From: Actinomycetes bacterium | GTDB taxonomy: Bacteria; Actinomycetota; Acidimicrobiia; Acidimicrobiales; Microtrichaceae | Assembly (NCBI GenBank): GCA_023423475.1 | Contig: JAFAFN010000475.1 | Location: 1-8,758, forward strand | DNA: 8,758 nt | Reading direction: 5' to 3' | In this document: positions 1 to 8,113 of the stretch, one piece after another | Layout: each line of letters begins with the position of its first letter | How positions within the stretch are numbered: position 1 is the stretch's first letter | Made by a program: the position numbers and the translations under genes | Notes under the pieces: model-generated | What the model saw: only the letters and a program-made list of their open reading frames with translations | Told to the model about the DNA's origin: nothing | Database searches by the model: none

Positions 1-427
1 CGACAAGGAGGAGTACCGGTTCTCCGAGAAGTACGAGCTCAAGGTGCGCGACCACGACTCGGTCGACTCGTTGTGGCCGTTGCTCGTGCGGCTGAACGAG
101 ATCCGTCGAGCGCATCCCGCCTTCGCCCGGATGGACTCGTTGCGCTTCCACCACGTCGACCACGACGACGTCATCGCCTACAGCCACGTGCGAACCGTCG
201 ACGGCGTCACCGACCGCGTGCTGATCGTGGTGAACCTGAACCCCGACGAGCTGCGGGAGGCGACCGTGTACGTCGACACCGCGGCGATCGCCCTGCACGA
301 CGGCGCGGCCTTCGACGTGCTCGACGAGCTGACGGGGGAGCAGTGGCGTTGGGGAAGCTCGGGCAACTACGTGCGCTTCTCGCCCGGTGACCGGGTCGCG
401 CACGTCTTCGCCGTCACGCCCGCCTGA
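1..427 (+). CDS. glgE: Alpha-1,4-glucan:maltose-1-phosphate maltosyltransferase (GlgE), C-terminal part only
   Basis: This is the 3' end of an ORF open at the left edge; the first whole codon is at base 2 and the stop TGA is at 425-427, giving about 141 residues. Full-length GlgE (GH13 family, about 650-700 aa) transfers maltosyl units from maltose-1-phosphate to the non-reducing end of alpha-1,4-glucans in the cytoplasm. The visible part begins with KEEYRFSEKYELKVRD, close to the conserved EEY-x-x-SEKYE-x-x-RD stretch after the catalytic barrel. It continues with LNEIRRAHPAF, LRFHHVDHDDVIAYSH and VLIVVNLNP, then DELTGEQWRWG and a final AHVF, which match the C-terminal beta-sandwich of GlgE. 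The catalytic residues lie outside the window. treS, mak and glgB downstream on the same strand support the assignment. An in-frame GTG at 44 is internal and not the real start. Family assignment is by recognised motifs, without alignment. Confidence 0.93.
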   Translation, partial: DKEEYRFSEKYELKVRDHDSVDSLWPLLVRLNEIRRAHPAFARMDSLRFHHVDHDDVIAYSHVRTVDGVTDRVLIVVNLNPDELREATVYVDTAAIALHDGAAFDVLDELTGEQWRWGSSGNYVRFSPGDRVAHVFAVTPA

Positions 428-471
428 GCAGCCCGGCCCGTCGCCCGCTCGCCGGCCGGTCGTGGACCTGC

Positions 472-479
472 GGGTGGGG
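472..479 (+). promoter_or_regulatory. Shine-Dalgarno-like run before the small membrane protein gene
   Basis: GGGTGGGG lies 4 nt before ATG 484 and 13 nt before ATG 493. It is G-rich but not a strict AGGAGG. It favours 484 only modestly, since the spacing is short for one start and long for the other. No TAnnnT box sits next to this start, unlike treS and the rhomboid gene. Confidence 0.35.
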
Positions 480-483
480 CAAC

Positions 484-858
484 ATGTCGACCATGGACCC
501 CGTACGCCTCGCTCGATCCATCGCCCTCGGCCGCATCCTGTTCGGGGCGCTGATGCTGTTCGTCCCGAACACGGTGCTCGCACGGGCCTCGGCGGAACGC
601 CCCGGACCGCTGGTGTGGCTCGCCCGGGCGTTCGGGATCCGCGACGTCGTGCTGGGCGTCGGCGCGTTGCGATCGCTGGCCCATCCCGATCCCGACCCGT
701 CCTGGGTGCGCATGGGAGCCGTGGCCGACACCTCCGACGCGGTCGCTGCGATCGTGTGGCGCGACGAGCTCGGCGCTTCCGGCACGATCTCGACCCTGGC
801 GCTGGCCGTACCGGCCTCGGTCGGAGGTTGGACCGCCGCAGCGGGGTTGTCCCGCTGA
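484..858 (+). CDS. Small predicted membrane protein of unknown function
   Basis: A 124-aa protein with alternating hydrophobic stretches: about residues 13-33 (ALGRILFGALMLF), 43-63 (a LARAFGIRDVVLGVGAL segment), 76-92 and 102-121. This suggests a compact protein of three or four membrane segments. The pattern of a GR motif in helix 1, a LARAFGIRD motif before helix 2 and an ADTSDA motif before helix 3 resembles small hypothetical membrane proteins seen in actinobacteria. I cannot name a domain with confidence and give no function. ATG 484 was chosen because a G-rich Shine-Dalgarno-like run (GGGTGGGG, 472-479) lies 4 nt upstream; ATG 493 is an alternative that would lose three residues. The gene starts 56 bp after glgE and ends 73 bp before treS. 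It has no -10 box next to its start, so it is probably read through from glgE. Its frame, opening and internal hydrophobic pattern make it more credible than the overlapping frame-3 reading (387-935). Confidence 0.72.
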   Translation: MSTMDPVRLARSIALGRILFGALMLFVPNTVLARASAERPGPLVWLARAFGIRDVVLGVGALRSLAHPDPDPSWVRMGAVADTSDAVAAIVWRDELGASGTISTLALAVPASVGGWTAAAGLSR

Positions 859-918
859 GCCCTGGCTCCGTCGCAGCGCGGGGTGGCCGCTCTGATCCGG
901 AGCGTCCGCGCACGCCGA

Positions 919-924
919 TAGCCT
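919..924 (+). promoter_or_regulatory. Probable -10 box of a leaderless treS promoter
   Basis: TAGCCT (a TAnnnT match) lies 7 nt before the GTG start of treS at 932. Transcription normally begins about 7 nt after the -10 hexamer, so the start codon itself would be the 5' end of the mRNA. There is no Shine-Dalgarno sequence before the GTG and no convincing -35 box. The same geometry recurs at 8101-8106 and, approximately, at 4725-4730 and 4810-4815. It implies that treS has its own promoter besides any read-through from glgE. Confidence 0.55.
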
Positions 925-931
925 GCGAGGC

Positions 932-2612
<1,681 letters not shown>

Positions 2613-2620
<8 letters not shown>

Positions 2621-2632
2621 CCGGTCAGGGGA
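2613..2632. terminator. Palindrome holding both convergent stop codons; possible bidirectional terminator hairpin
   Basis: The core CCTGACCGGTCAGG (2616-2629) is a perfect 14-bp palindrome. It contains the treS stop (TGA, 2618-2620), a 4-base centre CCGG, and the complement of the acyltransferase stop (TCA, 2625-2627). Extended to 2613-2632, the stem is 8 bp around the CCGG loop, with one mismatch in DNA that becomes a U-G wobble in the + strand RNA. No T-run follows on either side, so it is not a classical intrinsic terminator. It could still fold in both transcripts, which is plausible for two genes with no other room for a terminator. Function is inferred. Confidence 0.4.
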
Positions 2633-4718
2633 GCGCGTCGAGGTCGAGCCCGGCGATCATGTCCGCGAGCCGTTCCGCGGCGAGGCGCGCCCCGACGGGG
2701 TCGTCGAAGTGCGCGCCGTCCCGCGGACGCAGCTCGACGCCGTCGAGGTGTCGCGGACAGGGAGTGGTCGGGCAGATCGAGCGGGCGAACGGCAGGACGA
2801 CCACCCGTCCCGGATCGTTCGCTGCGACGACGTCGAGGAGCGCGTTCGCATGTGTCATGCGGCGGACCTTCTCGGAGTCCGCCGTGCGCGTGTCGGTGTC
2901 GGTGGTCTCGGGCACCGTCGCGAACGCCACGGCCGCCCCGCCGGACGACACCCGTCGGATCATCTCGCCGTAGAGCCGCAGCAGCTCGGCGTCGGACTCG
3001 GGCGACGCGGCGGGCAGGAACCGCCCGTCGACGATCCGGCCACCCGACTCCCACGACGACATGGCGACCACGAGGTCGGGGCCCACCTTCTGGATCGCAC
3101 CGGTCTGGTTCGGCGGGATCGCGTCGTTGCACGCCGTGGTGAAGTCGTAGGCCACGCCATCGTCGCTCGCCGGGTCCCCGGTGAGCAGCCCGCAGCCGGG
3201 TGCGGCGGCGGTCGCGAACGAGATCCCCCGGACGGTCAGGGCGTCGCCGAGCGCACCTTCGAGGCTCGCCGCGACGCTGTCGCCCACCAGCAGGACCCGC
3301 TGCGCCCGGCGTGGCGGGATGGTCGTGGGCGGAGGCGGCGGCGGTGGTGTGGTCGGTGCGGCGGCAACATCGGGCGCCGGCGGTGGAGTCGGCGCGGGAG
3401 TGGTCGTCGGTGTCGACGTGGACGTCGAGGTGGTGGTGCGGGGCGCCTCTCGGATCGTGAGGGTGCCGGGGTCACGGGTCTCGAGGTACTGCGGCGGCGG
3501 CGGGAGGTCGTTGGTGACCCACCGAACCCCGACGAGCAGCGCCAGTGCGGCGATGGGCAGCGCGAGCAGCGCCTGACGGGTGCGCAGCGACCCGCCGGCC
3601 CGGCTGGGCAGCTCGATGGCTCGGAACATGAGCGCCGCGGCACCGATGCTCACCGTCACCCGCAGGACGAACAGCGCCGCACCGTCGAGGCCTGTGCGTG
3701 CCTCGTTCAGCCACAGGAACACCGGCCAGTGCAGCAGGTAGACCCCGTAGCTGATGCGGCCGAGCAGCAGGAACGGCGTCCACTCGAGCAGCCTCGCGAC
3801 GAGGCCGCGGTCGCTCGCCGCGACGATGACGGCTGCCGTGGCCGCCGCCGTGACCAACAACCCCCACGGGTAGAGCCAACTGCTGTCGAGACGGGCGATG
3901 TGCACGAGGGAACCGAGCACCACGAGGCCCAGGACCCCGACCAGGTCGATGGGCGTCGAGGAGCGTCGGCTCGGTGGACGGGGGAGCCGTCGCAGCATCG
4001 CCAGAGCGAGCAGCGAACCGACCAGCAACTCGGCGGCACGGGTGTCGGTGCCGAAGTACGCCCGATCGACCGAGGACCGAGCGGCCAGTCCGTTGGCGAC
4101 CGCCGAGGCGACGACGAGCACGCCGAACACCCCGGCGAGCACCAGGAGCCGCTGTCGGTGTGCCAGGCGGACCGACAGCACGGCCACGACGAGCAGCGGG
4201 AGCACGACGTAGAACTGCTGCTCGATCGCCAGGCTCCAGAAGTGCTCGAGCGGCGAGGGGGTGGACTGCGACGCGCCGTAGGTCGTGCCCTCGGCGATGA
4301 AGTGCCAGTTGGCCAGCTCGGCCAGGGTCCACGGCACGTCACCGCGCAGCAGCCGCAGCTGCTGGTCGTCCCAGACGCCGAGCGCACCCATGACGACGAC
4401 GAGCCCGATGGTGCACCACGAGGCCGGCAGCAGGCGGCGGAAGCGCCGCGAGTAGAAGCGTCGGAGGTCGATCGACGCGGTCGGGGCGTCGAGGCGCTCC
4501 CTGACCAGCAGCGACGTGATGAGGAACCCCGAGAGGGCGAAGAAGACCGACACCCCGAGGAATCCACCGCGTGTCCCTGCGACCTCGCCGTGGAAGGCCA
4601 TGACGGCGATGACCGCGACGGCACGGATGCCGTCGAGCGCCCCGATGTGGCCCAGCGATCCGACGTCGGCGACCTGCGCCGACGCCTGCGGAGCCTGCTC
4701 GAGGCCTGCCTCGGACAT
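2625..4718 (-). CDS. Membrane acyltransferase 3 family protein with C-terminal SGNH domain (OafA-like)
   Basis: A 697-aa protein of the AT3-SGNH architecture, the type that O-acylates cell-surface sugars. Residues 1-23 are cytoplasmic. The AT3 domain runs from about 24 to 400 with around ten hydrophobic segments. Landmarks are IGALDGIRAVAVIAVMAFH (probable catalytic H43), GGFLGVSVFFALSGFLIT (51-68), RRFYSRRFRRLLPA (86-99, basic), EHFWSLAIEQQFYVVLP (158-174) and ISYGVYLLHWPVF (322-334). A final membrane segment (about 382-399) leads into a Thr/Pro linker (about 427-469). An extracytoplasmic SGNH-like domain follows, with LLVGDSVAASL (S481 in the GDS block), APGCG (506-510) and RDGAHFDD (D667 and H670). 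I see no clear block III Gly-x-Asn; the expected place reads AMSSWESGG (552-560). ATG 4718 was chosen over upstream in-frame starts (to 4835) because those would overlap mak and add an atypical basic tail, and because TACCGT lies 6 nt before ATG. The substrate cannot be told from sequence. The gene is antiparallel to the GlgE cluster it interrupts. Confidence 0.92.
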   Translation of the reverse strand: MSEAGLEQAPQASAQVADVGSLGHIGALDGIRAVAVIAVMAFHGEVAGTRGGFLGVSVFFALSGFLITSLLVRERLDAPTASIDLRRFYSRRFRRLLPASWCTIGLVVVMGALGVWDDQQLRLLRGDVPWTLAELANWHFIAEGTTYGASQSTPSPLEHFWSLAIEQQFYVVLPLLVVAVLSVRLAHRQRLLVLAGVFGVLVVASAVANGLAARSSVDRAYFGTDTRAAELLVGSLLALAMLRRLPRPPSRRSSTPIDLVGVLGLVVLGSLVHIARLDSSWLYPWGLLVTAAATAAVIVAASDRGLVARLLEWTPFLLLGRISYGVYLLHWPVFLWLNEARTGLDGAALFVLRVTVSIGAAALMFRAIELPSRAGGSLRTRQALLALPIAALALLVGVRWVTNDLPPPPQYLETRDPGTLTIREAPRTTTSTSTSTPTTTPAPTPPPAPDVAAAPTTPPPPPPPTTIPPRRAQRVLLVGDSVAASLEGALGDALTVRGISFATAAAPGCGLLTGDPASDDGVAYDFTTACNDAIPPNQTGAIQKVGPDLVVAMSSWESGGRIVDGRFLPAASPESDAELLRLYGEMIRRVSSGGAAVAFATVPETTDTDTRTADSEKVRRMTHANALLDVVAANDPGRVVVLPFARSICPTTPCPRHLDGVELRPRDGAHFDDPVGARLAAERLADMIAGLDLDALP
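3312..3440 (-). repeat. Thr/Pro low-complexity linker inside the acyltransferase gene
   Basis: This stretch encodes about residues 427-469: alternating Thr/Ser (TTTSTSTSTPTTT), then Pro/Ala, then a run of seven prolines (residues 458-464). On the + strand it appears as GGC/GGT/GTG/GTC-rich repeats. It probably acts as an extended spacer carrying the SGNH domain away from the membrane. Such repeats vary in length between strains and cause assembly errors, but the frame is intact on both sides. Confidence 0.7.
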
Positions 4719-4724
4719 GGGTCG

Positions 4725-4730
4725 ACGGTA
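4725..4730 (-). promoter_or_regulatory. Probable -10 box of the acyltransferase gene
   Basis: Read on the minus strand, TACCGT (a TAnnnT match) ends 6 nt before the ATG at 4718-4716, with CGACCC between. That would place the transcription start at or within a base or two of the ATG, giving a leaderless mRNA. There is no Shine-Dalgarno sequence in the gap. This supports 4718 as the start. The box is one side of a 104-bp divergent region shared with mak. Confidence 0.45.
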
Positions 4731-4809
4731 GTCGCTTCGCCCCGCACCGAGTTCGGGGGCGACCGGGTGGCGCTCGGCACCCTGGTTCGAGTCGGGTCGC
4801 TCCGCGCGG

Positions 4810-4815
4810 TAGAAA
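4810..4815 (+). promoter_or_regulatory. Probable -10 box of a leaderless mak promoter
   Basis: TAGAAA lies 7 nt before the ATC at 4823, the same distance as TAGCCT to the GTG of treS and TAGCGT to the GTG of the rhomboid gene. The sixth base is A rather than the usual T, so the match is weaker. It is nevertheless the most AT-rich hexamer in a very GC-rich gap. A weak TTCGAG (4786-4791) lies 18 nt upstream and is a poor -35 candidate. Confidence 0.42.
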
Positions 4816-4822
4816 CTTCCCC

Positions 4823-6175
4823 ATCGACGCCGCATCGTTCACCTCAGAACTCGCCTCGCTGCTCCCGGCGTTCCTCGCCGGGCAACGCTGGTACGGCGTG
4901 GTCGACCGCCCGAAGATCGACATCCGGCGGGTCGACACCCTCGTCGACCAGTGGCCGACGCTGCTCTGGTTGCTCGTCGAGGTCCGCGGCGACGGCGGTC
5001 GAGGCCCCTCCGCGTGGTACCAGCTGCCGGTCGGCGCGAGCCCGGAACGCCCCGCGCACCTGCCCGACGCCGCCCTGCTCGGCCAGATGGCGACCCCTCG
5101 CGGGGATGCGCACCTGTTCGACGCGCTCGCCGATGACGACATGGCGCTCTCCTTCGCCCACCACGTCGCACCCGACCTGCACTTCAACTCGGTGCGGCCA
5201 CAGGGCGGCGAGGCGTCCAACACCTCGTTGGTGCTCGACGACCGCTACATCCTGAAGGTCTTCCGACGTGTCCAGCCGGGTCCCAACCCAGATGTCGAAG
5301 TCACCGAGCGTCTGGGCAAGATCGGCTTCGGCGCGGTGCCGGTGCCCGTCGCGGTGTGGCGACGCAACCAGACCGACCTGGCGGTCGTGCGCCGCTACGA
5401 GCGCAGTCGCGGCGACGGCTTCGAGCTCGCCATGACGTCGCTGCGCGAGATGTTCAACCTGCGACGACCGCCGAGGGACTGCAAGCTCGACTTCGCGGAC
5501 GACGCCCACCTGCTGGGCCGCAACGTGGCCGAGCTGCACGTCGCGCTGGCCGAGGCCTTCGACGCGGAGGACGCCGACGGCGATGCCTGGGCCGCCGACA
5601 TGGCCGCCCAGCTGCACCGGGTCGCCGGTGGGCAGCTCGACACCGAGCGGATCGAGGCGATCTACGACCGGTTGCGCACCGCAGACGATCTCGGCTCGGC
5701 GATCAGGATCCACGGAGATCTGCACCTGGCGCAGGTGCTGCGCCTGCAGCGCAACTGGATGGTGCTCGACTTCGAGGGCGAGCCCGCCCGTCCCCTCGAG
5801 GAACGTCGTCACCCCTCGTCGCCGCTGCGCGACGTCGCGGGCATGACCCGTTCGTTCCAGTACGCCGCGGCGATGGCGTTGCGCCAGCACGAAGAGCCCG
5901 ACCGCGAGCTGCGGGTGCTCGCGGATGCCTGGACCGTTCGCAACGTCAACACCTTCCTGGCGGGCTACGCGGACGTCGACGAGGCACACCGACTGCTGCC
6001 CCGGGCCCGCTCCAGCCGGGACGCGCTGCTGAGCGTGTTCGAGCTCGACAAGGCGGTCTACGAGGTCGCCTACGAGCTGGCGCACCGCCCAGAGCTCGTC
6101 GATCTGCCCGTGCAGGCGGTCGAACGACTGCTCGACGGTGAGGACGAGCTGCCCGAGTCCGGCGCGGAGCTCTGA
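4823..6175 (+). CDS. mak: Maltokinase (Mak/Pep2), apparent ATC start
   Basis: ATP-dependent cytoplasmic kinase making maltose-1-phosphate, the GlgE donor, from maltose. With ATC 4823 as start the protein is 450 aa, a usual Mak length. The N-terminal stretch ELASLLPAFLAGQRWYG (about residues 9-25) resembles the conserved LP-x-x-L-x-x-QRW motif of the family cap domain. A YILKVFRR strand carries a probable ATP-contacting lysine. The aminoglycoside-phosphotransferase-like catalytic core shows IHGDLHLAQVL (H297, D299, Q304) and VLDFEGEPARPLEERR (D316 onward), followed by SPLRDVAGMTRSFQYA. The first canonical start in frame, GTG 4898, would remove the QRWYG motif. No ATG, GTG or TTG exists in frame between about 4742 and 4898; CTG 4859 is another non-canonical option. 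ATC is preferred because a -10-like TAGAAA lies 7 nt upstream. If ATC is an error or does not initiate, 4859 or 4898 is the fallback. Family identity is secure; the start is not. Confidence 0.93.
   Translation: MDAASFTSELASLLPAFLAGQRWYGVVDRPKIDIRRVDTLVDQWPTLLWLLVEVRGDGGRGPSAWYQLPVGASPERPAHLPDAALLGQMATPRGDAHLFDALADDDMALSFAHHVAPDLHFNSVRPQGGEASNTSLVLDDRYILKVFRRVQPGPNPDVEVTERLGKIGFGAVPVPVAVWRRNQTDLAVVRRYERSRGDGFELAMTSLREMFNLRRPPRDCKLDFADDAHLLGRNVAELHVALAEAFDAEDADGDAWAADMAAQLHRVAGGQLDTERIEAIYDRLRTADDLGSAIRIHGDLHLAQVLRLQRNWMVLDFEGEPARPLEERRHPSSPLRDVAGMTRSFQYAAAMALRQHEEPDRELRVLADAWTVRNVNTFLAGYADVDEAHRLLPRARSSRDALLSVFELDKAVYEVAYELAHRPELVDLPVQAVERLLDGEDELPESGAEL
6166..6169 (+). promoter_or_regulatory. 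Ribosome binding site of glgB inside the end of mak
   Basis: GGAG sits 9 nt before GTG 6179, within the last codons of mak. It supports the 6179 start and fits re-initiation by ribosomes finishing mak, whose stop codon ends only 3 nt before the GTG. Confidence 0.45.
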
Positions 6176-6178
6176 GCC

Positions 6179-8092
6179 GTGCCCCGGTCGGCCGACGGGG
6201 AAGCGCCGACCCCGGAGCCGCCGGGTGAGCTCGACCTGTACCTGTTCGCCGAAGGGCGCCATCGACGGCTCTGGGAGCTGCTCGGCGCGCACCCGGGCGA
6301 ACACGGCACGACCTTCGCCGTCTGGGCGCCCAACGCGACCCAGGTGATCGTGGTGGGTGACTGGTGTTCGTGGGATCCGTCCTCGGGCACACGGCTCTCA
6401 CCGCAGGGCTCGACGGGGATCTGGTGGGGCTACTCGCCCGAAGCCTCCGTCGGTGACCGCTACAAGTACGAGGTCGCCGGCGCCGACGGGGTGCTCACCC
6501 TGCGTGCGGACCCGCTGGCCACCGCCGCCGAGGTCCCGCCCGAGACCGCCTCGATCATCGAGCGCAGCTCGTACGACTGGCGCGTCGGCGGCGACTGGCG
6601 TGCGGCCCGAGCGGCCCGCAACGACGGTCGGCTGTCGATCTACGAGGCGCACCTCGGCTCGTGGCGCCGACATCCCGACGGGCGGTCGCACTCGGCTCGC
6701 GAGCTCGCGGAGCCCCTCGCCGACTGGGCGGTCGAGCTCGGCTTCACCCACTTGGAGCTCATGCCGGTCGCGACCCACCCGTTCGGTGGTTCATGGGGCT
6801 ATCAGGTCAGCGGGTACTACGCCCCTGACGCCCGCCTGGGGTCCCCCGACGACCTGCGCCACCTGATCGAGGTGTGCCACTCGAGGGGCCTCGGCGTCCT
6901 GTTGGACTGGGTGCCGGCGCACTTCCCCCGCGACACCTTCGCCCTCGCCCGCTTCGACGGCACCGCGCTGTACGAACACGCCGACCCCCGCCGTGGCGAG
7001 CACCCCGACTGGGGCACCCTCGTGTTCAACCCCGGTCGCGACGAGGGGCGGAACTTCCTCATCGCGAACGCCCTCTACTGGCTCGAGGAGTTCCGGGCCG
7101 ACGGGCTGCGCGTCGACGCGGTGGCCTCGATGCTGCACCTGGACTACTCCCGCGAACCGGGGGAGTGGGTCCCCAACGAACACGGCGGACGAGAGGACCT
7201 GGACGCCGTCGCGTTCGTCCGGGAGCTCAACGAGGTCGTCGCCGAGACGCACCCCGGTGCGCTGGTGATCGCCGAGGAGTCGACGTCGTGGCCGGGGGTG
7301 ACCGCACCGGTCGAATGGGGCGGGCTCGGCTTCGGTCGCAAGTGGAACCTGGGGTGGATGCACGACACGCTCAGCTACTTCGAGCACGACCCGCTGCACC
7401 GCTCCCACCATCACGGCGAGCTCGCCTTCCCGATGGTCTACGCCCGGCACGAGCGGTGGGTCCTGCCCCTCAGCCACGACGAGGTCGTGCACGGCAAGGG
7501 CTCGCTCATCGAGAAGATGCCGGGTGACCGTTGGCAGAAGTTCGCCAACCTCCGCTGCCTGCTCGCCTGGCAGTGGTGCCACCCGGGTCGGCAGCTCCTC
7601 TTCATGGGCAGCGAGCTCGCCCAATGGCGCGAGTGGTCCCACGACCGGGAGCTCGACTGGTTCCTGCTGGCCGAGGCCGACCACGACGGAGTGCGCCGTC
7701 TCGTCGGCGACCTGAACCGCCTCCAGGAGCGCCTCCCGGCGTTGTGGCGCAGCGACGACGACCTCGACGGCAACTTCGGGTGGCTCGACGCCGAGGACCA
7801 CCGCCACTCGGTGTTCTCGTTCTGGCGGCGATCCCCGGGCGGCTCCGACGTGGTCGTCGTGGTCGCCAACCTCACGCCGGTGCCGCGCCACGGCTACCGC
7901 CTGGGTGTCCCCGTGGACGGCGACTGGCAGGTCGAGCTCGACACCGACGCGGCGCGCTACGCCGGCTCCGACCACGAGGTCGCAGGGCCCACGCTCTCTG
8001 CCGACACGACGACGCCCTGGCAGGGTCAGCCGGGCTCGTTGCTGATGACGCTCCCACCTCTGGCGGTGGTGGTGCTGACCCCACTCGGGTAG
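6179..8092 (+). CDS. glgB: 1,4-alpha-glucan branching enzyme (GlgB)
   Basis: A 637-aa GH13 cytoplasmic enzyme that cuts alpha-1,4-glucan and rejoins the fragment as an alpha-1,6 branch; here it acts on the GlgE product. A CBM48-type domain (about residues 40-130) shows TTFAVWAPNATQVIVVGDWCSWD and GDRYKYEV. The catalytic barrel follows with LSIYEAHLGSWRR (152-164), ELMPVATHPFGGSWGYQVSGYYAP (194-216), DGLRVDAVASMLHLDYSR (nucleophile D313), VIAEESTSWPGV (acid/base E366) and LPLSHDEVVHGKGSL (H433-D434). A C-terminal beta-domain ends at PPLAVVVLTPLG. About 90 residues are missing at the N-terminus compared with E. coli-type GlgB, so the extra N1 domain is absent; short forms are known in the family. 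The first ~35 residues (Pro/Glu-rich) are unconserved-looking. The gene starts 3 bp after mak, so the two are surely one operon and likely translationally coupled. Confidence 0.96.
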   Translation: MPRSADGEAPTPEPPGELDLYLFAEGRHRRLWELLGAHPGEHGTTFAVWAPNATQVIVVGDWCSWDPSSGTRLSPQGSTGIWWGYSPEASVGDRYKYEVAGADGVLTLRADPLATAAEVPPETASIIERSSYDWRVGGDWRAARAARNDGRLSIYEAHLGSWRRHPDGRSHSARELAEPLADWAVELGFTHLELMPVATHPFGGSWGYQVSGYYAPDARLGSPDDLRHLIEVCHSRGLGVLLDWVPAHFPRDTFALARFDGTALYEHADPRRGEHPDWGTLVFNPGRDEGRNFLIANALYWLEEFRADGLRVDAVASMLHLDYSREPGEWVPNEHGGREDLDAVAFVRELNEVVAETHPGALVIAEESTSWPGVTAPVEWGGLGFGRKWNLGWMHDTLSYFEHDPLHRSHHHGELAFPMVYARHERWVLPLSHDEVVHGKGSLIEKMPGDRWQKFANLRCLLAWQWCHPGRQLLFMGSELAQWREWSHDRELDWFLLAEADHDGVRRLVGDLNRLQERLPALWRSDDDLDGNFGWLDAEDHRHSVFSFWRRSPGGSDVVVVVANLTPVPRHGYRLGVPVDGDWQVELDTDAARYAGSDHEVAGPTLSADTTTPWQGQPGSLLMTLPPLAVVVLTPLG

Positions 8093-8100
8093 GTCGGCGG

Positions 8101-8106
8101 TAGCGT
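8101..8106 (+). promoter_or_regulatory. Probable -10 box of a leaderless promoter for the rhomboid gene
   Basis: TAGCGT (TAnnnT) lies 7 nt before GTG 8114, in the 21-bp gap after glgB. There is no Shine-Dalgarno sequence in the gap. The geometry is identical to that at treS. It suggests that this gene is transcribed on its own even though it closely follows glgB. Confidence 0.52.
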
Positions 8107-8113
8107 CGACACG

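Larger units (their letters stand above)
4719..4822. promoter_or_regulatory. Divergent promoter region between the acyltransferase gene and mak
   Basis: This 104-bp gap separates the ATG of the minus-strand acyltransferase from the probable ATC start of mak. It carries one -10-like box at each end (4725-4730 on the minus strand, 4810-4815 on the plus strand), about 79 bp apart. That leaves room for one shared regulator site. Two loosely related motifs, GTTCG followed by CGGGTGGC (4751-4771) and GTTCG followed by CGGGTCGC (4785-4800), occur here with different internal spacing. I would not call them an operator. No terminator is visible. Confidence 0.45.

Noticed and set aside
902..915. GCGT...ACGC inverted repeat upstream of treS as a terminator for the preceding gene
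   Set aside because: It has only a 4-bp stem, a 6-nt loop and no T-run, so it is too weak to call.
3312..3440. Tandem GGC/GTC-rich DNA as a CRISPR-like or minisatellite array
   Set aside because: It is simply the codons of a Thr/Pro linker in the acyltransferase, with no constant repeat unit or unique spacers.
4751..4800. Possible direct repeat operator (GTTCG plus CGGGTSGC twice)
   Set aside because: The spacing within the two copies differs (8 versus 3 nt), and such GC-rich pentamers are common by chance here.
4718..4835. Longer acyltransferase start giving 736 aa
   Set aside because: The added 39 residues are basic and unlike an AT3 N-terminus, overlap the first codons of mak, and lie upstream of a good -10 box placed 6 nt before ATG 4718.
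2709..5255. 848-codon open frame on the + strand opposite the acyltransferase gene
   Set aside because: Its product is rich in Arg, Gly, Asp and Gln with no domain, while the minus strand encodes a clear AT3-SGNH protein. It also runs into mak in another frame. This is an antisense shadow caused by high GC at third codon positions.
4844..6304. 486-codon minus-strand frame opposite mak
   Set aside because: It lies wholly antisense to a recognisable maltokinase, has no family motifs, and crosses the mak-glgB junction.
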